This document shows positions 56,349 through 64,000 of a stretch of DNA of 64,000 nucleotides, one piece after another. Made by a program: the position numbers and the translations under genes. The stretch comes from Lachnospiraceae bacterium FE2018 (GTDB taxonomy: Bacteria; Bacillota; Clostridia; Lachnospirales; Lachnospiraceae), in the NCBI GenBank assembly GCA_000702845.1, contig JNKK01000004.1, forward strand, positions 1 to 64,000. The letters are read 5' to 3'. The notes below the pieces were generated by a model, which was given only the letters and a program-made list of their open reading frames with translations, made no database searches and was not told the origin of the DNA. Every line of letters starts with the position of its first letter. Positions within the stretch are counted from its first letter, which is position 1.

Positions 56349-57398
56349 ATGAACAAAGATTATTTACACGGCGGTGATGTCTATCATCACGCAGTCCGCC
56401 TTGATTATTCTGTCAATCTGAATCCGCTCGGGACACCGGCATCTGTTATTCAGGCTGCCCGGGACAGCATCGGGCAGATTCAGCAATACCCTGATCCGGA
56501 ACAGGCTGCGCTGACAGAAGCGCTGGGGAAAACACTTCATATCCCGCAGGAACAGCTGCTGTTTGGAAACGGAGCTGCAGAACTGATTGACGCCTTCCTG
56601 GCCTCAGCTGCACCCCGGCGGATTCTGCTGCCGGAGCCGTCTTTTTCAGAATACCGGAGAATTCCCGAGCTGGAGCAGTGTGAGATCATTCCTTTTTCTC
56701 TGAGAGAAGCGGATCAGTTTCAGATCATGGAAGAAGACATTCTTTCAGCAATCGGGCCATCAGTCGATCTTGTGATTCTCTGTACGCCCAATAATCCGAA
56801 CGGTGCGATGATCCGCCCGGAACTGCTCAAAAAGATTCTGGAACGCTGCAGGATCACCCGGACGCGCGTTCTGCTGGACGAATGTTTTGTGATGCTCTCC
56901 GAACATCCTGAATATGCGGCCGGCTCTGATCTTTTACAGGCGTTTCCGCATCTGTTCGTTCTGCGTACGTTTACAAAATCATTTGCCATACCGGGCCTTC
57001 GTCTTGGGTATGGAATGACTTCTGACAGAGCGCTGGTCAAAAAGATGAGAAAGCGCCTGCAGCCGTGGAATATTTCCATTCCGGCAACTGCAGCCGGTAT
57101 CGCGGCGCTGCAGGAAACTGCGCATGTCGCAGAAGCACGTGAGCTGATCCGGAAGGAGAGAGTGTATCTGTCTGACGGACTTTGCAGCTGTGGATTAACC
57201 GTCTATGAAAGTGACAGCAATTACCTGTTGTTCCGGGGGCCGGAAACACTGAAGGAAGACCTGCAGAAACAGGAAATCCTGATCCGGGACTGCTCAAATT
57301 ATCACGGCCTCTGCCGCGGTTTTTTCCGCATTGCGGTGCGGAATCACGAAGATAACATCCAGCTGCTGGATGCACTTGGGAGAATCATTCATGGCTAA
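56349..57398 (+). CDS. cobD: Threonine-phosphate decarboxylase CobD
   Basis: A PLP enzyme of the histidinol-phosphate aminotransferase fold that makes (R)-1-amino-2-propanol phosphate from L-threonine phosphate. The 349-residue protein has HGGDVYHHAV near the start, YPDPEQAALTEAL near residue 50, FGNGAAELIDAF near 75, CTPNNPNGAMI near 143, and the PLP lysine in FTKSFAIPGLRLGY near 217. Its position between cbiB and cbiP favours the CobD role over HisC. It overlaps cbiP by 8 bp. No threonine kinase (PduX) was seen nearby. Confidence 0.92.
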   Translation: MNKDYLHGGDVYHHAVRLDYSVNLNPLGTPASVIQAARDSIGQIQQYPDPEQAALTEALGKTLHIPQEQLLFGNGAAELIDAFLASAAPRRILLPEPSFSEYRRIPELEQCEIIPFSLREADQFQIMEEDILSAIGPSVDLVILCTPNNPNGAMIRPELLKKILERCRITRTRVLLDECFVMLSEHPEYAAGSDLLQAFPHLFVLRTFTKSFAIPGLRLGYGMTSDRALVKKMRKRLQPWNISIPATAAGIAALQETAHVAEARELIRKERVYLSDGLCSCGLTVYESDSNYLLFRGPETLKEDLQKQEILIRDCSNYHGLCRGFFRIAVRNHEDNIQLLDALGRIIHG

Positions 57399-58875
57399 AG
57401 CGATTATGATACAGGGAACGATGTCAAATGTGGGGAAAAGCCTGGTAGCTGCAGGACTCTGCCGCATTTTTCATCAGGACGGATATAAATGCGCTCCGTT
57501 TAAAGCTCAGAATATGGCACTGAATTCGTATGTGACCGACGAAGGCCTTGAGATGGGCCGCGCGCAGGTTATGCAGGCAGAAGCAGCCGGTGTCCGTCCG
57601 CGGGCGGAGATGAATCCGATTCTCCTGAAGCCGACAAATGATACCGGATCCCAGGTCATCGTGAACGGAAGGAGCATCGGCAACTACAATGCAAGAGATT
57701 ATTTCTCTTACAAAAAAGAACTGATTCCGAACGTGATGGAAGCCTACCGGACGCTGGCGGAAGAATATGATGTGATTGTAATCGAAGGCGCGGGAAGTCC
57801 GGCGGAAATCAATCTGAAAGACGCGGATCACTTTGTCAATATGGACATGGCAAAACTTGCGGAAGCACCGGTTCTCCTGGTCGGTGATATCGACCGGGGC
57901 GGGGTGTTCGCGCAGCTGTACGGAACCACCGCACTGCTGACAGAAGAAGAGCAGAAGCGGATCCGCGGTTATATCATCAATAAATTCCGGGGCGATGTGA
58001 CGCTGCTTTCACCCGGACCGGAGATGCTGGAAGAAAAAACTGGCATTCCCGTGGTCGGAACCGTTCCGATGATGCCGCTGAAACTGGATGATGAAGACAG
58101 TCTGACAGACCGTTTTGGAAACAGACAGGTGACAGGTACGGTCGATCTTGCGGTGGTTCGTCTGCCCCGTATTTCCAACTTCTCTGATTTCAGTGTGTTC
58201 GACATGCTTCCGGAGACATCCGTGCGTTACGTCGGAAAACCATCGGAACTCGGGAACCCGGATCTGATCATTCTTCCGGGCAGCAAGGATACGATTGGTG
58301 ATCTGACCTGGCTGAAACAGTCCGGTCTTGCCGGCCTGATTCTGGAAAAGGCTGCAGACGGTACGCCTGTTTTCGGCATCTGCGGCGGTTTTCAGATGCT
58401 CGGAAAAAGTATTTCAGACCCGGAAGGCGCCGAGCGGAAAGGAACGACCGAAGGACTTGGTCTTCTGCCGCATGATACGGTTTATGAAACGGAGAAGCAT
58501 CAGACAAAAATTACGGGAACACTTCCTGTATTTGAAGGCGAGCTGAGCGATCTTTCCGGTATGGATTTCACAGGGTATGAAATTCATATGGGGGTCAGTT
58601 CGATCACGGAAAACGGCATCCGTCGTCAGCTGGAACAGCCGTTTCTGCAAAAAAATAATATTTACGGCACATATGTACATGGAATTTTTGATGCGGCAGG
58701 CATTGCAGCTGCCACGGTACGTGCGCTGGCTGCCCGGAAAGGATTTGCGATTGATGATCTGCCGGACGGCGATTATGCCGCATTCAAGGAGACGCAGTAT
58801 GATCTGCTCGCGGATACGCTGCGCAGTTCACTGGACATGGACCGGATTTATCAGATTTTAGAGGAGGGGTTATAA
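57391..58875 (+). CDS. cbiP: Cobyric acid synthase CbiP
   Basis: It amidates the b, d, e and g side chains of adenosylcobyrinate diamide. The 494-residue protein starts with the ATPase motif MIQGTMSNVGKSLVAAGLCR, followed by FKAQNMALNSYVT. The glutaminase domain has the nucleophile Cys in VFGICGGFQMLGK near residue 335 and GTYVHGIFD near 428. I chose the ATG at 57391, which overlaps the end of cobD and has GGGAG upstream; the in-frame ATG at 57331 falls inside cobD. cbiC follows after 1 bp. Confidence 0.95.
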   Translation: MAKAIMIQGTMSNVGKSLVAAGLCRIFHQDGYKCAPFKAQNMALNSYVTDEGLEMGRAQVMQAEAAGVRPRAEMNPILLKPTNDTGSQVIVNGRSIGNYNARDYFSYKKELIPNVMEAYRTLAEEYDVIVIEGAGSPAEINLKDADHFVNMDMAKLAEAPVLLVGDIDRGGVFAQLYGTTALLTEEEQKRIRGYIINKFRGDVTLLSPGPEMLEEKTGIPVVGTVPMMPLKLDDEDSLTDRFGNRQVTGTVDLAVVRLPRISNFSDFSVFDMLPETSVRYVGKPSELGNPDLIILPGSKDTIGDLTWLKQSGLAGLILEKAADGTPVFGICGGFQMLGKSISDPEGAERKGTTEGLGLLPHDTVYETEKHQTKITGTLPVFEGELSDLSGMDFTGYEIHMGVSSITENGIRRQLEQPFLQKNNIYGTYVHGIFDAAGIAAATVRALAARKGFAIDDLPDGDYAAFKETQYDLLADTLRSSLDMDRIYQILEEGL

Positions 58876-58876
58876 A

Positions 58877-59491
58877 ATGCGTCATCAGCCCGGAACAATC
58901 GAACAGGAAAGTTTTGCAATCATCCGGAAAGAACTTGCAGAGCGCGGGATCACTCTGGATCCGAAGACAGAAGATATTGTCATGCGCTGTATTCATACAA
59001 GTGCGGACTTTGATTACGCGGATATTCTTGCTGTCAGCGAAGGTGCTGACGATGCGGCTATCAAGGCGCTGCAGAACGGTGCGCATATTGTAACCGATAC
59101 AAAGATGGCAATGTCCGGTATCAATAAGCGTATGCTGGAACAGTATGGCGGGGAAGTACACTGTTTTATTTCCGATGAGGATGTGATCAAAGAAGCCTCG
59201 GAACGGGGAACGACACGTGCAGTCGTCTCCATGGAGCACGCGTCAAAACTGGAGCAGCAGCTGATTTTTGCCATCGGAAATGCGCCGACAGCGCTGATGC
59301 GGCTGTGCGAACTGATCGATGAAGGAAAAGTCCGCCCGGCACTTGTCATCGGTGTGCCGGTCGGCTTTGTCAATGTAGTCAGATCAAAAGAAATGCTGAT
59401 GGAGCGGGATGTTCCGTATATCGTATCCCGCGGCAATAAAGGCGGCAGCAACATCGCGGCATGTATCTGCAATGCGCTGCTGTACCGGTAA
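58877..59491 (+). CDS. cbiC: Cobalt-precorrin-8 methylmutase CbiC
   Basis: It moves a methyl group from C11 to C12 to give cobyrinate. The 204-residue protein has the conserved ESFAII start, RCIHTSADFDYADIL near residue 37 with the catalytic His42, and VIGVPVGFVN and SRGNKGGSN toward the end. AGGAGGGG precedes the ATG. It is the last gene of the cobalamin run; its stop touches the stop of the convergent HicB-like gene with no clear terminator between. Confidence 0.95.
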   Translation: MRHQPGTIEQESFAIIRKELAERGITLDPKTEDIVMRCIHTSADFDYADILAVSEGADDAAIKALQNGAHIVTDTKMAMSGINKRMLEQYGGEVHCFISDEDVIKEASERGTTRAVVSMEHASKLEQQLIFAIGNAPTALMRLCELIDEGKVRPALVIGVPVGFVNVVRSKEMLMERDVPYIVSRGNKGGSNIAACICNALLYR

Positions 59492-59770
59492 TCACTCGTC
59501 GAAGCCGGGCATGAGCCGCATATTGACGAGAATCATGCGCATCTCCTCACCTTCAGCGAGATTCATGTCCTCGTGGTCGGTAACAGACGGAAGCTCAGGT
59601 TCATCTTCCTGCAGTTCCAGTTCAATCCAGTCATAGGCTGCCTCTGTGGCCGCCCCCAGACAGTCGTCCATGGTATCGCCGTAGGCTTCGCACATGGTCA
59701 GGTCCGGAAATACCGCATGATATCTGCCGTCATTTTCCTGTTTTACAATTACGGGATAGTAAAATTTCAT
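59492..59770 (-). CDS. Solitary HicB-family protein
   Basis: The 92-residue protein starts KFYYPVIVKQENDGRYHAVF followed by PDL and a Gly/Asp/Cys turn, then the EAAYDWIELEL helix: the HicB partial RNase-H-like fold. In toxin-antitoxin pairs HicB neutralises the small RNA-cutting HicA. No HicA-like frame is beside it, and no DNA-binding tail is obvious, so it may be an orphan regulator of unknown role. I chose the ATG at 59770 because AGGAGG lies 6-7 nt upstream; an earlier ATG at 59791 overlaps that site. Its stop abuts the stop of cbiC. Confidence 0.8.
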   Translation of the reverse strand: MKFYYPVIVKQENDGRYHAVFPDLTMCEAYGDTMDDCLGAATEAAYDWIELELQEDEPELPSVTDHEDMNLAEGEEMRMILVNMRLMPGFDE

Positions 59771-59809
59771 GTCAGCCTCCTGATATTTCATTCTTCAACG
59801 CAGCTCGCG

Positions 59810-59826
59810 CGCGATCGGAGATCGCG
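59810..59826. promoter_or_regulatory. Palindrome upstream of the HicB-like gene (possible operator)
   Basis: CGCGATC-GGA-GATCGCG is a perfect 7-bp inverted repeat about 40 bp before the HicB start. A second inverted repeat, CAGCGGC/GCCGCTG, spans 59839-59898. No promoter was identified between them and the gene. Confidence 0.4.
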
Positions 59827-59970
59827 ATTTCCTTTACACAGCGGCTCATTCCGGCGCTTCCCGCCAGACCGGGAATTCCGGCTGAAACTTCGCCGCTGCA
59901 TAGAATTGTACTTGATGCGGGATAGAAAATCAACTTTGCAGATTACATTTGTCGTGCTATGATGAAATCT

Positions 59971-61860
59971 ATGAAAAATAACACATTAAAAGAAGAGCGG
60001 CGTCTGGCCCTACCGGAAGAAATTCTGCTGCAGGTATCGAAACCTGAGCGTTATATCGGAAATGAGATCAATGCAGTCATGAAACAGGCGGATCAGGTAA
60101 AGATCCGCTTTGCCTTTGCGTTCCCGGATGTCTATGAGATCGGTATGTCACATCTGGGAATTCAGATTCTGTATGACATGTTTAACAGGCGTGATGATAT
60201 CTGGTGCGAGCGTGTTTATTCGCCCTGGCCGGATCTGGACCGGATTATGCGGGATGAAAATATTCCGCTGTTTGCGCTGGAATCACAGGATCCGGTCCGG
60301 AACTTCGATTTTCTTGGCATCACCCTGCAGTATGAAATGTGTTATACGAATATCCTGCAGATTCTTGATCTGTCCGGAATTCCTCTGAATGCGGAAGACA
60401 GGACAGAGGAGGACCCGATCGTGATCGGCGGCGGCCCGTGTACCTACAATCCGGAGCCTGTCGCGCCGTTCTTTGATCTGTTTTACATCGGTGAGGGAGA
60501 AGTTGTTTACGACAGGGTTTTTGATCTGTATCTGGCCTGCAGAGAAGAAGGCGCAGACAGACATACGTTTTTGCGCCGCGCGGCCTCGCTGCCGGGCATT
60601 TATGTACCTTCACTCTATGAAGTATCTTATCATGAAGACGGAACACTTGCCGATTTCCGTCCGCTGTATGATGATGTTCCGGCTGTTGTCGAAAAACAGC
60701 TTGTCCGGGATTTCGATCAGGTCACGTATCCCGAAAAACAGGTAGTTCCCTTTGTTCAGGCGACGCAGGACAGAGTGGTTCTGGAGGTACAGCGCGGCTG
60801 CATCCGCGGATGCCGTTTTTGTCAGGCAGGTATGGTTTACCGTCCGTTAAGAGAGAAACATCTGCCGACACTGATGCGCGACGCAAAGGCATTGCTTGCC
60901 AGTACGGGATATGATGAGATTTCTTTAAGTTCTCTTTCTACCAGCGATTTTTCGGAACTGAAGCCGCTGATTGATTTTCTGATGGAATTCTGTCCCGCGC
61001 GCGGCATTAATATCTCCCTGCCGTCCCTGCGCATCGACGCATTCTCACTTGACGTGATGTCAAAGGTGCAGGATGTCAAAAAAAGCAGTCTTACGTTTGC
61101 GCCGGAAGCCGGTACACAGCGCATGCGCAATGTCATCAACAAGGGTCTGACAGAAGCAGATATTCTGAAAGGAGCGGGAGAGGCTTTTGCCGGCGGCTGG
61201 AATAAAGTCAAACTCTATTTTATGATGGGACTCCCGTTTGAAACAGAAGAAGACGTCCGCGGCATCGCACAGCTCTGTCAGAAAATTGCAGAGGAATATT
61301 ACGAGATTCCGAAGGAATCCAGAAACGGAAAAATCCAGATTACCGCCAGCTGTTCCTATTTCGTGCCGAAACCCTTTACGCCGTTCCAGTGGGCGGCTAT
61401 GGATACGGTGGATTCCTATCTGGAAAAAGCCGCGGCAGCCAAACAGGAAGTGCGCGCGCAGACCAACCAGAGAAGCATCCGTTTCACGTATCACGCAAGC
61501 GGCGTATCCATGCTTGAAGGCGTATTCGCGCGAGGCGACAGACGCTGTGCCGAAGTGCTGCGTCATGCATATCAGAATGGTGCGATTTTCGATGCCTGGA
61601 CGGAAAATTTCCGGCAGGAGATCTGGGACAGGGCATTTGATGAATGCGGGATTGATCCGTCCTTTTATGCACACCGGGAGCGGCCGCTGGATGAAAAGCT
61701 TCCCTGGGATTTTATCGATATCGGCGTGACAAAGGCATTTCTTGCGCGGGAGTGGGAAAATGCAAAGGAAGCCCGTGTGACCCCAAACTGCCGGCAGGCC
61801 TGCAGCGGGTGCGGCGCCAGAAAATATAAAGGGGGTGTCTGTTTTGAAACTAAGAATTAA
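59971..61860 (+). CDS. Radical SAM protein, TIGR03960 type (B12-binding-like N-terminus)
   Basis: The protein has 629 residues from this start. The N-terminal ~250 resemble the B12-binding fold found in this family (FAFPDVYEIGMSHLGIQILY). The radical SAM core has CIRGCRFC near residue 272, the CxxxCxxC ligands of the cluster. Later come LTFAPEAGTQRMRNVINKG and a Cys-rich C-terminus (CRQACSGCGARKY). The family is usually paired with the DUF2344 gene, as here. The function is not established. A TTGCAG-16-TATGAT promoter lies so close that the ATG at 59959 would fall inside the -10 box, so I prefer 59971, with a very short or absent leader. Confidence 0.85.
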   Translation: MKNNTLKEERRLALPEEILLQVSKPERYIGNEINAVMKQADQVKIRFAFAFPDVYEIGMSHLGIQILYDMFNRRDDIWCERVYSPWPDLDRIMRDENIPLFALESQDPVRNFDFLGITLQYEMCYTNILQILDLSGIPLNAEDRTEEDPIVIGGGPCTYNPEPVAPFFDLFYIGEGEVVYDRVFDLYLACREEGADRHTFLRRAASLPGIYVPSLYEVSYHEDGTLADFRPLYDDVPAVVEKQLVRDFDQVTYPEKQVVPFVQATQDRVVLEVQRGCIRGCRFCQAGMVYRPLREKHLPTLMRDAKALLASTGYDEISLSSLSTSDFSELKPLIDFLMEFCPARGINISLPSLRIDAFSLDVMSKVQDVKKSSLTFAPEAGTQRMRNVINKGLTEADILKGAGEAFAGGWNKVKLYFMMGLPFETEEDVRGIAQLCQKIAEEYYEIPKESRNGKIQITASCSYFVPKPFTPFQWAAMDTVDSYLEKAAAAKQEVRAQTNQRSIRFTYHASGVSMLEGVFARGDRRCAEVLRHAYQNGAIFDAWTENFRQEIWDRAFDECGIDPSFYAHRERPLDEKLPWDFIDIGVTKAFLAREWENAKEARVTPNCRQACSGCGARKYKGGVCFETKN

Positions 61861-62545
61861 ATTCTCCAAGACAGGCATCATGAAATATATCGGGCATCTT
61901 GATGTCATGCGCTATTTCCAGAAAGCACTGCGGCGCGCGGAATTTGACACAACACTGTCCGGAGGCTTCAGTCCGCATATGATCATGTCATTTGCGGCCC
62001 CGCTTGGTGTCGGCATTACCAGTGAAGGAGAATACTTTGATCTGGAAGTAGCGAGTGTTATGCCATCGGAAGAAATGGAACGGCGTCTGAATGACGTCAT
62101 GGCGGACGGGATTTCCGTTCTTTCTGTCCGGCAGATTCCGGACGATAAAAAATTTGGCGGCATGCGTCTGCTGGCGGCAGCGGATTATCTTGTCACCCCA
62201 AAATATCTCCCGCATCCCGATGTTGCAGAGAGCATCCCCGCATTTCTCGAACAGACAGAAATTCTGCTGGAGAAGAAGACCAAAAAGGGAAGTAAAACCA
62301 TGGATATCCGCCCGCTGATTTATCGTCTTGAAGCAAGAGAAGATGCTTTTTATCTCTTTGTTTCACAGGGCAGCGCAAACAATCTGCGGCCGGAATATGT
62401 TGTTGAAAAACTGTTCGCTTTTGCAGGAAAAACGCTTCCGGAACACAGCCTTAAAATTCACAGGCTGGATCTTTACGCAGATGCCGGAAAAGATATGCAG
62501 CAGCGTTTTGTGTCGCTTGAATCCTTTGGAGAAATCTGTAAATGA
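61844..62545 (+). CDS. DUF2344 / TIGR03936 family protein
   Basis: The 233-residue protein begins KLRIKFSKTGIMKYIGHLDV, the family signature. GFSPHMIMSFAAPLGVGITS follows near residue 44 and EYFDLEV near 67. The family is found next to, or fused with, the TIGR03960 radical SAM protein and then RNase E/G, the same order as here; it may help place a substrate, but the role is not known. I take the TTG at 61844 as start, with GGGGG 8 nt upstream; a GTG at 61835 is in frame but overlaps that site. It overlaps the end of the radical SAM gene. Confidence 0.83.
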   Translation: MKLRIKFSKTGIMKYIGHLDVMRYFQKALRRAEFDTTLSGGFSPHMIMSFAAPLGVGITSEGEYFDLEVASVMPSEEMERRLNDVMADGISVLSVRQIPDDKKFGGMRLLAAADYLVTPKYLPHPDVAESIPAFLEQTEILLEKKTKKGSKTMDIRPLIYRLEAREDAFYLFVSQGSANNLRPEYVVEKLFAFAGKTLPEHSLKIHRLDLYADAGKDMQQRFVSLESFGEICK

Positions 62546-63756
62546 GTTCCAGACGCCTGATCCTGACAAACATGCCGGTGCGGCATCATGAAATGCTGGT
62601 CTGTGTGATACAAGGGAAAGAAAACGGAAAAGCGGAGGATTTCTTTCTTTACCCGCCGGCTGACGGACAGCCTGTTCCCGGGGAAATATATGTCGGCAGA
62701 ATCGACCGGATGCACCGGCAGACAGACGGAGCTTTTGTCCGGCTGTCAGGCAGACAAATGGTTTACCTTCCTGTAAAAGGTAATACCGGCTGTGATTATT
62801 ATTCAATGAAGACACGCCGGGAAGAAGGTGCACGGCTTCGGGAGGGAGATGAACTTCTGCTTCAGATCGACGTAAATGCCCAGAAGACAAAACTTCCCCG
62901 CGCAGATGGTGAATTAAATCTGCCCGGAAGGTATCTTGCTTTTACCACAAGAGATCCGGGCTGGCATGTTTCAAGAAAACTGAAGCCGGAAGAAAAAGAC
63001 AGGGTTCTCGCGGCGTTTTCCGCACAGAACTGTGATCCGGAAGACTTCGGCGTGATCGTCCGTACAAATGCCGCGCAGGCAGACGATGAGACGCTGATCA
63101 GTGAGTTTTATTCGCTGCGGGAACAGCTTCGACAGATTCTTCAGAGCGGGAGGACATCTGCTGCCGGAACCTGTATCTACCGGCCGCCGGCATTGTGGGC
63201 GCATCTGCTTGACAGGATTCCGTGTACGACGGATACTGTGATTGAATCAGATCATCCGGAATTGCTTGATCAGATCCGCCGGATGCTCGCAAAAGAAACG
63301 GAACAGCCTGTTTACAAACTGTATCAGGAGCAGGAACTGCCGCTCTGGCAGATGTACGGGCTCGGAAAAACCCTGGAACAACTCACTGCAAAACGTGTCT
63401 GGCTGAAATCGGGTGCTTCTGTTATCATTGAGCCGACAGAAGCGTTTGTATCAGTTGATGTAAACAGCGGAAAGTTCAGCAGAAAGCTGTCACGTGAAGA
63501 GACGGCCCGTAAAATCAATCTGGAAGCCGCGCCTGAAATTTTGCGGCAGATCCGTCTGCGTCAGCTGTCAGGGACCATTCTGATTGATTTTATCAATATG
63601 AAAGAGGCCGGGCATATACAGGAACTGATGCAGTGCCTGAAAGATAAAGCGGCAGAGGATCCCGTCAAAACAACAATTGTAGATATGACTGCACTCGGGA
63701 TTGTCGAGGCAACACGCGAAAAGAGGTATCCGCCGCTGACGGAACAAATTGAATGA
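62542..63756 (+). CDS. rng: Ribonuclease E/G family protein (short form)
   Basis: An endoribonuclease family acting in rRNA and mRNA processing. The 404-residue protein has an S1-like RNA-binding domain (about 40-130, GRIDRMHRQTDGAFVRL) and the catalytic domain, with the metal-binding Asp residues expected in VSVDVNSGKF (near 310) and TILIDFINMK (near 350). It ends soon after LGIVEATREKRYPPL, so the Cys-x-x-Cys zinc link and tail of the longer E. coli enzymes are missing. It overlaps the DUF2344 gene by 4 bp. Confidence 0.9.
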   Translation: MSSRRLILTNMPVRHHEMLVCVIQGKENGKAEDFFLYPPADGQPVPGEIYVGRIDRMHRQTDGAFVRLSGRQMVYLPVKGNTGCDYYSMKTRREEGARLREGDELLLQIDVNAQKTKLPRADGELNLPGRYLAFTTRDPGWHVSRKLKPEEKDRVLAAFSAQNCDPEDFGVIVRTNAAQADDETLISEFYSLREQLRQILQSGRTSAAGTCIYRPPALWAHLLDRIPCTTDTVIESDHPELLDQIRRMLAKETEQPVYKLYQEQELPLWQMYGLGKTLEQLTAKRVWLKSGASVIIEPTEAFVSVDVNSGKFSRKLSREETARKINLEAAPEILRQIRLRQLSGTILIDFINMKEAGHIQELMQCLKDKAAEDPVKTTIVDMTALGIVEATREKRYPPLTEQIE

Positions 63757-64000
63757 ATTACTATGAATTAAAACACAGCGCCCCGCGGGGCCTGCGAAAA
63801 AAGAAAACAAAGAGAATACTGACACCGGCGGCTGTTATGGTGTTTTTTGCCGTGGAGACGCTTCTGTTTCTGGTTTTCGGTAGCATCGTACAGCTGCGCT
63901 TCGGTCTCGGCGGCGTCGCGATCACGGAACTGGGTATGCTGGTTCTTTCCGTTGTATTCGTTCTGATGTACCGTGCCGATCTGCGTTCGGTTTTTCCGGT
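63753..64000 (+). CDS. CPBP-family intramembrane metalloprotease, N-terminal part
   Basis: The gene begins at the ATG at 63753, overlapping the rng stop by 4 bp (ATGA), and runs off the right edge after 82 full codons. A basic stretch (RKKKTKR) is followed by two hydrophobic spans and then YRADLRSVFP, a junction I associate with CPBP-family membrane proteases. The catalytic EExxxR and HxxxB motifs would lie beyond the window, so the family call is tentative. Confidence 0.6.
   Translation, partial: MNYYELKHSAPRGLRKKKTKRILTPAAVMVFFAVETLLFLVFGSIVQLRFGLGGVAITELGMLVLSVVFVLMYRADLRSVFP

Overview
The window looks like a chromosomal segment from an anaerobic, butyrate-forming member of the Clostridia, most likely Lachnospiraceae. 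This rests on the genes themselves: a butyryl-CoA:acetate CoA-transferase, bcd-etfB-etfA, pyruvate:ferredoxin oxidoreductase, the anaerobic (cbi) cobalamin pathway, meso-diaminopimelate dehydrogenase, tRNA-sensing T-boxes and Firmicutes-type promoters and ribosome sites. The genus cannot be fixed by reading alone. Almost all genes are housekeeping or core metabolism. The accessory signals are the left edge, the repeat arrays and a few odd genes.

Layout. 1-600: the tail of a serine recombinase, then a yraN gene that has lost its 5' part, probably the right end of an integrated element. 680-6420: prs (minus), then a divergent DUF512 radical SAM gene, der, plsY and gpsA. 6403-10690: a strong promoter and probable 6S RNA, a Phe T-box, and pheS-pheT with a structured spacer. 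10750-11310: an array of hairpin repeats with a period of about 86 bp; a second, diverged array lies at 22138-22260. 11435-13110: histidine phosphatase and queA. 13356-17928: but, then bcd-etfB-etfA, each transcription unit preceded by a candidate Rex (NADH sensor) operator. 18187-27420: ddh, pyrB-pyrI, a DUF815 AAA ATPase, pheA, ppx and ppk1.

27517-35498 (minus strand): a Leu-type T-box leads into a divergent 2-isopropylmalate-synthase-like gene. It is followed by an unusual fusion of a TIM-barrel epimerase-like domain with an acyl-CoA synthetase, and then by PFOR. This unit is my best candidate for an undescribed metabolic system. 35579-43340: a decayed cell-surface protein, ilvN-ilvC, a multi-hairpin palindromic element, an oxidoreductase, tRNA-Pro(GGG), an MFS transporter, a small unknown protein and a Na+/proline-type symporter. 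43580-45070: thrC.

45138-59491: fourteen tightly packed cobalamin genes: cobT, cobU, cobS, a shortened CobU-like gene, cbiD, cbiF, cbiG, cbiH, a cbiJ-cbiE-cbiT fusion, cbiA, cbiB, cobD, cbiP and cbiC. They cover most of corrin ring construction plus nucleotide-loop assembly. The cobaltochelatase, the C20 methyltransferase (cbiL) and the corrinoid adenosyltransferase are not in the window, and no cobalamin riboswitch was seen. 59492-64000: a solitary HicB-like gene (minus), then a TIGR03960-type radical SAM gene, its DUF2344 partner, a short RNase E/G, and the start of a CPBP-family membrane protease cut by the window edge.
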